Part shown: piece by piece, positions 8,862 through 17,282 of the stretch | How positions within the stretch are numbered: the first letter of the stretch is position 1 | How the letters are laid out: the number at the start of each line of letters is the position of its first letter | Assembly: GCF_016785095.1 (NCBI RefSeq) | Contig: NZ_JAEKJB010000011.1 | Location: 186,001-250,000 of the forward strand | From: Alloalcanivorax marinus | GTDB taxonomy: Bacteria > Pseudomonadota > Gammaproteobacteria > Pseudomonadales > Alcanivoracaceae | Length of the DNA stretch: 64,000 nucleotides | Direction: 5' to 3' | Translations under genes and position numbers: made by a program | Notes under the pieces: generated by a model | Told to the model about the DNA's origin: nothing | Database searches by the model: none | The model's input: only the letters and a program-made list of their open reading frames with translations

Positions 8862-10388
8862 ATGCCTGCGATGCTTGATCAATACGTGAAACGGATTCTC
8901 CAATCCCGCGTCTACGACGTGGCCCATGAAACCCCGATCCATGCCGCGCCGCTGATTTCCAAGCGCATTGGCAACCGGGTGTTGCTCAAGCGGGAGGATC
9001 TGCAGCCGGTGTTCTCGTTCAAGCTGCGCGGCGCCTACAACAAGCTGGCGGCGCTCACCGACGCCCAGCGCGAACGTGGCGTGATCTGCGCGTCCGCCGG
9101 CAATCACGCCCAGGGCCTGGCCCTGGCCGCCAGCGCCATGGGCGTGCGCGCGGTGATCGTGATGCCGCGCACCACGCCGGAGATCAAGGTCAAATCCGTG
9201 CGTCAGCGCGGTGGCAAGGTGGTGCTCCACGGCGACGGCTTCGACGAAGCCCTGGCCCACGCCACGAAGCTGGAAGAGAAGGAAGGCCTGACCTTCGTGC
9301 ACCCCTACGATGATCCGGACGTGATCGCCGGCCAGGGCACGGTGGGCATGGAGATCCTGCGCCAGCAAAGCCGCGACCTGGATGCCATCTTCATTCCGGT
9401 GGGCGGCGGCGGCCTGGCCGCCGGCGTGGCCGCCTACGTGAAGTACGTACGACCGGATGTGAAGATCATCGCCGTGGAACCGGAAGACGCCGCCTGTCTG
9501 AAGGCCGCCCTGGAGCGCAAGCGCCGGGTTACCTTGTCGGAGGTGGGTCTGTTCGCCGACGGCGTGGCGGTCAAGCAGATCGGCAAGGAAACCTACCGGG
9601 TGCTGAAGGACACCGTGGACGAGGTGATCACCGCCACCACCGATGAGATCTGCGCCGCGATCAAGGATTCCTTCGAGGATACCCGGGCGGTGTGCGAGCC
9701 CGCCGGTGCCCTGGCCCTGGCCGGCCTGAAGAACTGGGTGCACAAGCATGGCGCGGAAAACCAGACGCTGGTGGCGATCCAGAGCGGTGCGAATGTGAAC
9801 TTCGACCGCCTGCGCCACATCTCCGAGCGTTCGGAGGTGGGTGAGCAGCGCGAGGCGATCCTGGCGGTGACGATCCCCGAGAAACCGGGCGCCTACCGTA
9901 ATTTCCTGCAGGTGGTGGGCCGCCGTGGCATCACCGAGTTCAACTACCGCTATGCCGGCGAGCATGAGGCCAATATCTTCGTCGGTATTCAGATCCGTCC
10001 GGGTGGCACGGACCTTGCTCCCCTGTTGGAGGAGCTGCGCGAGGCCGGCTATCCGGTGGTGGACATGACCGGCAACGAGATGGCCAAGCTGCACATCCGC
10101 CATATGGTGGGCGGCCACACTTCGCGGCAGGACCTGGACGAGATGCTGTTCCGGGTGGAGTTTCCAGAGCGCCCGGGCGCCCTGCTGAAGTTCCTGCTGT
10201 CGCTGGGGCAGAAGTGGAATATCAGCCTGTTTCACTATCGCAACCACGGTGCCGCTTACGGTCGGGTGCTGGTGGGGTTCCAGGTTCCGTTCGGGGAGCG
10301 GGGCAACCTGCGCAAGGACCTCAAGAAGGTGCCGTACCCGATGGTCGAGGAAAGCGACAACCCGGCCTATCGGCTGTTTTTGAACTAA
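8862..10388 (+). CDS. ilvA: Threonine ammonia-lyase, biosynthetic
   Basis: 508 residues, the full length of the long biosynthetic form. This PLP enzyme converts threonine to 2-oxobutanoate, the first step of isoleucine synthesis. The PLP lysine lies in FSFKLRGAYNK (K54), the phosphate-binding loop is PVGGGGLAAG, and SAGNHAQG is the substrate loop. Two ACT-like regulatory domains follow from about residue 330 (EKPGAYRNFLQVVG and ERPGALLKFLLSLG), implying feedback control by isoleucine. ATG 8862 is used; ATG 8871 is an alternative. A small hairpin follows the stop. Confidence 0.97.
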   Translation: MPAMLDQYVKRILQSRVYDVAHETPIHAAPLISKRIGNRVLLKREDLQPVFSFKLRGAYNKLAALTDAQRERGVICASAGNHAQGLALAASAMGVRAVIVMPRTTPEIKVKSVRQRGGKVVLHGDGFDEALAHATKLEEKEGLTFVHPYDDPDVIAGQGTVGMEILRQQSRDLDAIFIPVGGGGLAAGVAAYVKYVRPDVKIIAVEPEDAACLKAALERKRRVTLSEVGLFADGVAVKQIGKETYRVLKDTVDEVITATTDEICAAIKDSFEDTRAVCEPAGALALAGLKNWVHKHGAENQTLVAIQSGANVNFDRLRHISERSEVGEQREAILAVTIPEKPGAYRNFLQVVGRRGITEFNYRYAGEHEANIFVGIQIRPGGTDLAPLLEELREAGYPVVDMTGNEMAKLHIRHMVGGHTSRQDLDEMLFRVEFPERPGALLKFLLSLGQKWNISLFHYRNHGAAYGRVLVGFQVPFGERGNLRKDLKKVPYPMVEESDNPAYRLFLN

Positions 10389-10413
10389 GGTCGGACGGTT
10401 CTGTCCGACCCTT
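10389..10413 (+). terminator. Hairpin after ilvA
   Basis: The arms GGTCGGAC and GTCCGACC lie directly after the stop codon. No T-tract follows, so termination is only likely. Confidence 0.5.
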
Positions 10414-10757
10414 CAGAACCGCCGGCGGCTCGGCGCGGGTAAGCACGAAATTGCCGTGAAAAACCCGTGATCTTTGTGAGTTGGCCGGGGGTTTTGTTAA
10501 GAAGCGTGAGCATTGCCCTCTAACTGCTTGACTTTATTGAGGGTTGCTGTTGAATTTTGACACCGTTCTCATTCTGTTACGAAAAAAATGCCGTACCATC
10601 GTGAGTCTTTCGTCCGATATGGACACAGGGGATGCGGGAAATTCCGCGCCGACCCGGCCCGACCGGGTCCCATAAAGCGGAATTCCGTTGTTTTCGTCGT
10701 ACCGAGCCAAGGGGCCCCTATGGTGCCCGGCCTTGAATTTTGGGGATTTGCAGCACA
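10414..10757. other. Intergenic region, promoter of the small membrane protein
   Basis: No gene recognised. It is more AT-rich than its surroundings and includes a GGTCCCATAAAGC segment and a GGGGCCCC palindrome (about 10,711). It probably holds the promoter and leader of the 48-residue protein. Confidence 0.4.
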
Positions 10758-10904
10758 ATGAAGAAAAAGCCCGACGCCCTCGTCGTTCTTGCTTTTGTAT
10801 TCGCTATCGGGGTTCTGGTCAGCACGCTGACCCATGGCGGCAATGATACCGATCTGGAACGGTTCGCCAACTCGGCGGGCGTCAAGGTCAGCGTCAGCCG
10901 GTAA
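10758..10904 (+). CDS. 48-residue single-span membrane protein
   Basis: ATG AAG AAA AAG begins a short frame. Its product has a basic N terminus (MKKKPDA), one hydrophobic helix (LVVLAFVFAIGVLVSTL, residues 8-24) and a polar tail ending VKVSVSR. It ends just before the convergent fthC stop. The positive-inside start and clean hydrophobic span argue for a real small membrane protein or secreted peptide. No family is recognised, and the Shine-Dalgarno is weak (TTGCAGCACA). Confidence 0.5.
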   Translation: MKKKPDALVVLAFVFAIGVLVSTLTHGGNDTDLERFANSAGVKVSVSR

Positions 10905-10909
10905 CCCGC

Positions 10910-11485
10910 TCAGTCCGTAATCACACGGTCCAGCGCTTGGTCCCAGGCGGCATTCGCCAGGTGGTCGAGACGCTGGAACCGGAACGCCACGCCCACAAGC
11001 AGGGGGCGCCGGGGTCGGCGCGCCAGATCGGCCAGCGCGCGGTCATAGAAGCCGCCGCCCATGCCCAGGCGGTGGCCGCGATCATCGAAGCCCACCAGTG
11101 GCACCAGCATCATATCCAGCGCCCAGGCCGCCCGGGCCCGCTCCCGTCGGCGCGGCTCGCCGATGCCGAAGCGGTTGGCGCGCAGCCGCCGCTCCACCCG
11201 CCACAGCCGGAACTGCATGTGTCCCCGATGCACCCGGTCCAGCGCCGGCAGGTACAGCCGGGCCCTTTCGAATCGCTCCGCCGCCAGCCCCGGTAACGGG
11301 TCCAGCTCGCCGTCCCCGGCCAGATACAACGCCACCTCGGTGAACCGCCTCGGGCCCAGGGCCCGGGACAGATTGCGCGCGAAGCGCCGCTGCGCCTGGC
11401 GTCGCTGGCCGGCGCTCAGCGCCCGGCGTCGCGCGCGCAGTTCACGTCGCAGAGAGGCTCTTGAAGGGTTGGAATCGCTCATCAA
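10910..11485 (-). CDS. fthC: 5-formyltetrahydrofolate cyclo-ligase
   Basis: 191 residues, also known as ygfA. It converts 5-formyl-THF to 5,10-methenyl-THF using ATP. The N terminus SRASLRRELRARRRAL carries the basic ATP-binding helix, and LVPLVGFDDRGHRLGMGGGFYDR is the typical C-terminal signature. It is downstream of zapB-like, zapA and 6S RNA on the same strand, the conserved gammaproteobacterial order. Two ATGs (11,485 and 11,482) are possible starts. The gene supplies folate one-carbon units, as does the glycine cleavage operon at 36-40 kb. Confidence 0.93.
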   Translation of the reverse strand: MMSDSNPSRASLRRELRARRRALSAGQRRQAQRRFARNLSRALGPRRFTEVALYLAGDGELDPLPGLAAERFERARLYLPALDRVHRGHMQFRLWRVERRLRANRFGIGEPRRRERARAAWALDMMLVPLVGFDDRGHRLGMGGGFYDRALADLARRPRRPLLVGVAFRFQRLDHLANAAWDQALDRVITD

Positions 11486-11497
11486 GGAAGGACAATC

Positions 11498-11535
11498 CGT
11501 GCAGCGTGCAGCGTGCAGCGTGCAGCGTGCAGCTT
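11498..11535. repeat. Tandem heptamer repeat (GTGCAGC)n
   Basis: Five near-perfect copies of GTGCAGC between fthC and the 6S RNA gene. Similar heptad arrays with other units occur at 16,834-17,024, 37,067-37,140 and 37,558-37,640. Confidence 0.8.
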
Positions 11536-11544
11536 GAATAAAGC

Positions 11545-11736
11545 GTGCTCCCCGAACCGCCGCTGCGGGTGTGGCCCTTGAACCGAAAGGTTCAAGGCGG
11601 AGACCTCAGGCTAATGCCCTCAGGCTTTCCGCTCGCGGGCGGACATGCACACAGGCACGCCAATTTGATCCCCTTGGGGTAAAGCATCGGCTCAGGGACA
11701 TAACCCGTCTGGCGCACGGTCCAGGGAACACTTGGG
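11545..11736 (-). ncRNA. ssrS: 6S RNA
   Basis: On the minus strand between zapA and fthC, its conserved position. The transcript contains the conserved segments GTCCCTGAGCCGAT near the 5' third and CCTTGAACC...GGTTCAAGG near the 3' third. The terminal stem pairs GCTCCC with GGGGAGC. 6S RNA binds sigma-70 RNA polymerase and lowers transcription in stationary phase. The ends are estimated from the terminal stem and the promoter; they may be off by several bases. Confidence 0.9.
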
Positions 11737-11740
11737 AGCG

Positions 11741-11748
11741 AGTATAAC
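11741..11748 (-). promoter_or_regulatory. -10 element of the 6S RNA gene
   Basis: The reverse strand reads GTTATACT, ending about five to seven bases before the presumed 6S RNA 5' end. Confidence 0.6.
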
Positions 11749-11765
11749 AGGGCGGGCGTGGCGGG

Positions 11766-12089
11766 TCAGGGCTTGACAGGCGCTTGCGAATGGCCTTCCT
11801 CGAAGGCGCGGATCTCGTTTTCCAGACGGTTGAGCAGGGCTTCCACCCGGGCGTCGCTGTCCGGGTCGTTATCCAGCCGTTCGCGGGCTTCCAGCAGCTC
11901 GTGGCTCATGTTGAGCGCGGCCATGATGGCGATGCGCTCCAGGCCGATCACATTGGCCTGACGGACCTCGCGCATCTGATCGTCCAGGTAGCGGGCGGCG
12001 CGCAGCAGGTTGTCCTGGGCGCCGGGCGGGCAGGCGACCCGGTATTCCTTGTCGAGCAGGTGGATGACCAGGGAGCTGTCGCTGCTCAT
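11766..12089 (-). CDS. zapA: Cell division protein ZapA
   Basis: 107 residues. It promotes FtsZ filament bundling at mid-cell. The N-terminal domain has LVIHLLDKEYRVACPP and the central segment AARYLDDQMREVR; the C-terminal half is a coiled coil (NMSHELLEARERLD). It overlaps the upstream small coiled-coil gene by an ATGA junction, indicating coupled translation. It sits next to 6S RNA as in related bacteria. Confidence 0.93.
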   Translation of the reverse strand: MSSDSSLVIHLLDKEYRVACPPGAQDNLLRAARYLDDQMREVRQANVIGLERIAIMAALNMSHELLEARERLDNDPDSDARVEALLNRLENEIRAFEEGHSQAPVKP

Positions 12090-12301
12090 GAGTCCTCCTG
12101 CTCCAGGGAACGAAGACGGGTTATGATGGCCTCCACGCGGCTTTTCGCCAGGTCGTTTTTCTTGATCAACTGGGTGCGTTCGTCGAGCAGACGGGTCTCG
12201 CGTTCACGCAGCAGGCGGTTTTCCTGGCGCAGGTGCGCGGAAATCCGCAGCAACTCGTCCACGCGGGCTTCCAGTTGCCGGAGTTGTTGGTCCGTCGTCA
12301 T
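12086..12301 (-). CDS. Small coiled-coil protein, ZapB-like (TIGR02449 type)
   Basis: 71 residues, almost wholly coiled coil (RQLEARVDELLRIS, then RQENRLLRERETRLLDERTQ). Proteins of this kind are found beside zapA in many gammaproteobacteria and are annotated as ZapB-like or TIGR02449. A role in division with ZapA is inferred from context. Its last bases overlap the zapA start. Confidence 0.8.
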   Translation of the reverse strand: MTTDQQLRQLEARVDELLRISAHLRQENRLLRERETRLLDERTQLIKKNDLAKSRVEAIITRLRSLEQEDS

Positions 12302-12481
12302 GGCAAATTGGTCGCTGTTCGCCTAAGGTTACGCCCCTGGGTTAAGCCCCCGATCCGGGCCTGATTTCGCCGCCATTGACGGCTTTTTGTACTATAGGTG
12401 GGGCCCTGGTAAGGGTCAACGAAATTCCAAGGCGCAAGAGACACTTAGCGCCGCTTCCGTAAAGAGTGGCTGAACATTCCC

Positions 12482-13072
12482 ATGCCCGATCTGCCCGATT
12501 TTGATCACCTCGTCCGCGCCGCCTCCGACGCTGGCGTGGCGGTCTCCCCCAGTGAACTGCACGGCGTTGTTTGCGGACTGCTGGCCACCGGCCAGGGCCT
12601 GAACGACGCCGCTCTGCTCGGCACCCTGGCCGCTCACGCGGAACAACCCCAGGGTCTGTCGCCGGATCTCGCCGGCGACCTGATACGTTGCCGCGACGCC
12701 GCCAGCGAAGGCTACGCCGACACCGGCCTGGAGCTGGATCTGCTGCTGCCCGACGATGAAGACGACCTGGGTCTGCGCGTGGCCGCCCTGGGCCAGTGGG
12801 CCGAGGGCTTCCTGGTGGGGTTTGGCACCGGCGCCGCCGGCATCAACGACAGCCAGCTTTCCCCCGGCGTCCAGGAGGCCCTCTCCGACCTGTCCGCGAT
12901 CAGCCAGGTAAGCACGCCGGAGGAAGACGGCGAGGAAGAGCAGCGCATGCTTGAGCAGGTCACCGAGCACTGCCGCATGGCGGCGATGATGATCTACACC
13001 GACCTGGTCATGAAGCCCGCCGCCCACGACACCGGCGGCGACACCAACACCAACCCGCCCACGCGGCACTAA
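12482..13072 (+). CDS. ygfB: UPF0149 family protein (YgfB/YecA-like)
   Basis: 196 residues, all-helical. Typical features are SPSELHGVVCGLLATG near residue 20, LRVAALGQWAEGFLVGFG in the middle, and a helical C-terminal part with EMCRMAAMMIY-like features (EHCRMAAMMIYTDLV). It is the first gene of the conserved ygfB-pepP-ubiH-ubiI cluster, 12 bases before pepP. Its biochemical role is not settled. It is divergent from the zapB-like gene. Confidence 0.9.
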   Translation: MPDLPDFDHLVRAASDAGVAVSPSELHGVVCGLLATGQGLNDAALLGTLAAHAEQPQGLSPDLAGDLIRCRDAASEGYADTGLELDLLLPDDEDDLGLRVAALGQWAEGFLVGFGTGAAGINDSQLSPGVQEALSDLSAISQVSTPEEDGEEEQRMLEQVTEHCRMAAMMIYTDLVMKPAAHDTGGDTNTNPPTRH

Positions 13073-13084
13073 GCCGGAGCCCCC

Positions 13085-14403
<1,319 letters not shown>

Positions 14404-14407
<4 letters not shown>

Positions 14408-15570
14408 AAGGGGCGGCGCCGCTGATCGTTGGCGGCGGCATGGCCGGCGCGGCGCTGGCGTTGCTGTTGCGCCACCATGGCGCGCCGGCGGTGACCTTGG
14501 TGGAGAGCCATGAAATCCGCGCCGGCGAGCCGCCGGACACGCCCAGCTTCGACGCCCGCAGCACCGCCTTGTCCGCCGGCAGCCTGACGATCCTGGAACG
14601 CCTGGGGCTGCTGGACGCGGTGCTGGAGCGCGCCGCCGGCATCGACACCGTGCACGTGTCGCGCCGCGAGCGGCTCGGCATCACCCGGCTCAACGCCGCC
14701 GAGCACGCCCTGCCGCGCCTCGGTGCCGTGGTCGAGAACCGCTGGTTCGGGCATGTGCTGCTGCGCGCCGTGGAAGCGGACCCGGCCATCGAGTTGCGTG
14801 CTCCGGCGTCGGTCACCGCCATCGCCCGGGAGAGTGACGGTTACCGGGTCACCCTGGACGGCGAGGAGCGGCTGACGCCGCTGCTGGTCGCCGCCGACGG
14901 CGCCCGCTCCCGAACCCGGGAGTGGCTGGGCATCAGCGCCCGCCACCAGGACCTGGGCCAGGACGCCCTGATCGCCAACATCGGTTTGGCGGAGCCGCAC
15001 CATGGCGTGGCCTTCGAGCGCTTTCTCGACGACGGCCCGCTGGCCCTGCTGCCCCTGCCGGGCGACCGCATGGCGCTGGTCTGGACCGGGCCCCGGGAGC
15101 AGGTGGATGGCTGGATGGCCCTGGACGACGACGCCTTCCTGGCCGCCCTGCGCCAACGGGTGGGCGCCGCCATGCCCCGGCTGGCCCGGGCCGGCGAGCG
15201 CCAACGCTACCCGCTGATTCTCACCGAGGCCTGCGCCCAGGCGGTGCCCTTCGCGGCGGTGGTGGGCAACGCCGCCCACACCCTGCACCCGGTGGCCGGC
15301 CAGGGCTTCAACCTGACATTCCGGGATCTGGCCCTGCTCGCCGAGCGGGTTGGCGGCCAGCCGAACCCCGGGCGCCTGGCCCTGCTGGAGCAATGGGCCG
15401 CCGACCGGCGCCGGGACCAGGCCGACATCGCCCGTGCCTCGCGCTGGGTGCCGGAACTGTTCCGGGTGCGCAATCCGCTGTTCGCCCACACCCGCCAGCT
15501 CGGCCTGCTGGCCCTGGACCTGCTGCCCGGCGCCCGCAAAAACTTCGCCCGCCGGGCCATGGGGCTATGA
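14404..15570 (+). CDS. ubiH: 2-octaprenyl-6-methoxyphenol hydroxylase (UbiH)
   Basis: 388 residues. This FAD monooxygenase of ubiquinone synthesis has the dinucleotide motif IVGGGMAGAALAL at its N terminus. The DG motif is VAADGARSRTREWLG, and the second FAD motif is VVGNAAHTLHPVAGQGFNL. It starts at ATG 14,404, overlapping pepP, and ends overlapping the next gene by ATGA. UbiH and UbiI are close homologues; the order pepP-ubiH-ubiI supports this assignment. Confidence 0.92.
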
Positions 15571-16835
15571 GAGAAAACACCATGAAGGAATCCTCCCACA
15601 CCGACATCCTGATCATCGGCGGCGGCATGGCCGGCGGGCTGCAGGCCCTGCTGTTGACGGATAAGAGCCTGGCGGAGCAGGGCTTCACGGTGCGCGTGCT
15701 GGATGGCGCTCCGGCGCCGGCCTGGCCGGAGGGCGAGCCGGCGGCGCGGGTTTCCACCCTCAGCGAGGCCAGTCACTGGCTCCTGCGCCACGCCGGCGCC
15801 TGGGAGCGGCTGCGTCCGGAGCGGGTGCAGGGCTATACCGCCATGCGCGTATGGGACCAGGACGGCACCGGCGAGGTGGCGTTCGACGCTCGCGACGCCG
15901 GCGCCGAGTATCTGGGCTGGTTGCTGGAGAACGATCATCTTACCGCCGCCCTGTACGCCGCCGCCGGCGAGCGCGACAACCTGGACTGGCAATGCGGCAA
16001 GGCGGCCACGGCGATCCGCCGGGAAGGCGGTCGCTGGCGGGTGGAGGCCGGCGGCGACACCTTCACCGCCGACCTGCTGATCGGGGCCGACGGCGCCCGC
16101 TCCCGGGTTCGCGAGCTGGCCGGTATCCCCGGCGGCCCCCGGAACACCGGCCACCATGCCCTGGTGGCCACCATCGATACGGAATTGCCCCATGGCGGTT
16201 GTGCCCGCCAGGTGTTCATGGACTCCGGACCGCTGGCCCTGTTGCCCCTGTTCAGCGCACAGGAAGGAGGCCCGGGCCAGCAGTGTTCCATCGTCTGGTC
16301 CGCCTGGCCGGAGCGGGTGGAGGAACTGATGGCCCTGGATGACGACGCCTTCGGCGCCGCCCTCACCCGGGCCACCGGCGCCGCCCTGGGCCAGGCCCGG
16401 GTGCGCGGCCGCCGGGCCGTGTTCCCGATCCAGGAGCGCCACGCCAGCGCCTACGTGGGCCCAGGCCTGGCGCTGGTCGGCGACGCCGCCCACGTGATTC
16501 ACCCGCTGGCCGGGCAGGGCATCAACCTGGGCTTTCTGGACGCGGCGGTGCTGGCGGAGGAGCTGGGTCGGGCCCGGCAGGCCGGCCTGCCGGTCACCGA
16601 GCCGGCGGTGCTGGCCCGTTACCAGCGCCGCCGCCGCGCCGACAATCTGGTGATGCAGAACGCCATGCGCGGCTTCAAGCTGCTGTTTGAGCGCCAGGAA
16701 TTGCCAGTGCGCTGGCTGCGCAACAGCGGTTTGAACCTGGTCAACCGGCTGGCCCCGGCCCGGCATGCCTTCATGCACCGGGCCCTGGGCCGCGCCGGCG
16801 ACCTGCCCCGCACCGCCCGGCCGGTGGCACGCTAG
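15567..16835 (+). CDS. ubiI: UbiH/UbiF/VisC-family FAD hydroxylase, probably UbiI
   Basis: 422 residues. It has the FAD-binding motif LIIGGGMAGGLQAL, the DG motif IGADGARSRVRELAG and the motif LVGDAAHVIHPLAGQGINLG. By position after ubiH it is the C5 hydroxylase of ubiquinone synthesis (ubiI/visC). The start is either ATG 15,567 (overlapping ubiH) or ATG 15,582. Four genes from 12,482 to 16,835 form one operon. Confidence 0.88.
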   Translation: MRENTMKESSHTDILIIGGGMAGGLQALLLTDKSLAEQGFTVRVLDGAPAPAWPEGEPAARVSTLSEASHWLLRHAGAWERLRPERVQGYTAMRVWDQDGTGEVAFDARDAGAEYLGWLLENDHLTAALYAAAGERDNLDWQCGKAATAIRREGGRWRVEAGGDTFTADLLIGADGARSRVRELAGIPGGPRNTGHHALVATIDTELPHGGCARQVFMDSGPLALLPLFSAQEGGPGQQCSIVWSAWPERVEELMALDDDAFGAALTRATGAALGQARVRGRRAVFPIQERHASAYVGPGLALVGDAAHVIHPLAGQGINLGFLDAAVLAEELGRARQAGLPVTEPAVLARYQRRRRADNLVMQNAMRGFKLLFERQELPVRWLRNSGLNLVNRLAPARHAFMHRALGRAGDLPRTARPVAR

Positions 16836-16902
16836 ACGCCGGACGCCGGACGCCGGACGCCAGACGCCAGACGCCAGACGCCAGACGCCAAACCCCAAAC
16901 CC
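16834..16902. repeat. Tandem heptamer repeat (GACGCCR)n, left arm
   Basis: About eight copies of GACGCCG/GACGCCA directly after the ubiI stop. Together with the complementary array at 16,965-17,024 it can form a long imperfect stem between the convergent ubi and fds operons. Confidence 0.8.
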
Positions 16903-16964
16903 GGCGCGGAAAGGCGCCGAGTGTTTTCTGGCGAGCAGTAAACACGCCATCGCGTTCAGGCTTC

Positions 16965-17024
16965 GGGTTTAGCGTCCAGCGTCCAGCGTCTGGCGTCCGG
17001 CGTCCGGCGTCAGGCGTCCAGCGT
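16965..17024. repeat. Tandem heptamer repeat (TGGCGTC/CCAGCGT)n, right arm
   Basis: About seven heptads such as GGCGTCC and AGCGTCC, the reverse complement type of the left array. The 60 bases between the arrays hold no gene. A terminator role between convergent operons is inferred. Confidence 0.8.
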
Positions 17025-17258
17025 TCACCCCGCCGCGCGCACTTCCCTTAGCTTCTCCACCGCCATCCGCGAAATCGGCGTCAGGTCCTCGCCGCCGTCG
17101 TTGGCGTAGGCGATGATCTGCTCCTTCATGGCCCGCGCCCAGAACTTCTGCAGGTGCGTGGCCACCTTGTCGGCGGCCTGCTGGTCGGTGGCGCCGTGCA
17201 TGTTGGCGCTGATCTGGTTGACCATCTTCACCAGTTGCTCGAGACCCTGTCCGCTCAT
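17025..17258 (-). CDS. fdsD: Formate dehydrogenase delta subunit
   Basis: 77 residues. The small delta subunit of soluble NAD-dependent formate dehydrogenase is recognised by LVKMVNQISANM, the AADKVATHLQKFWARAMKEQI segment and a C-terminal SRMAVEKLRE. It lies 24 bases after fdsA in the same operon. No fdsC/fdhD sulfurtransferase gene sits between fdsA and fdsD, unlike the fdsGBACD order known in Cupriavidus. Confidence 0.93.
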   Translation of the reverse strand: MSGQGLEQLVKMVNQISANMHGATDQQAADKVATHLQKFWARAMKEQIIAYANDGGEDLTPISRMAVEKLREVRAAG

Positions 17259-17282
17259 GCTTGCTCCTTCATGGCCGCGCCC

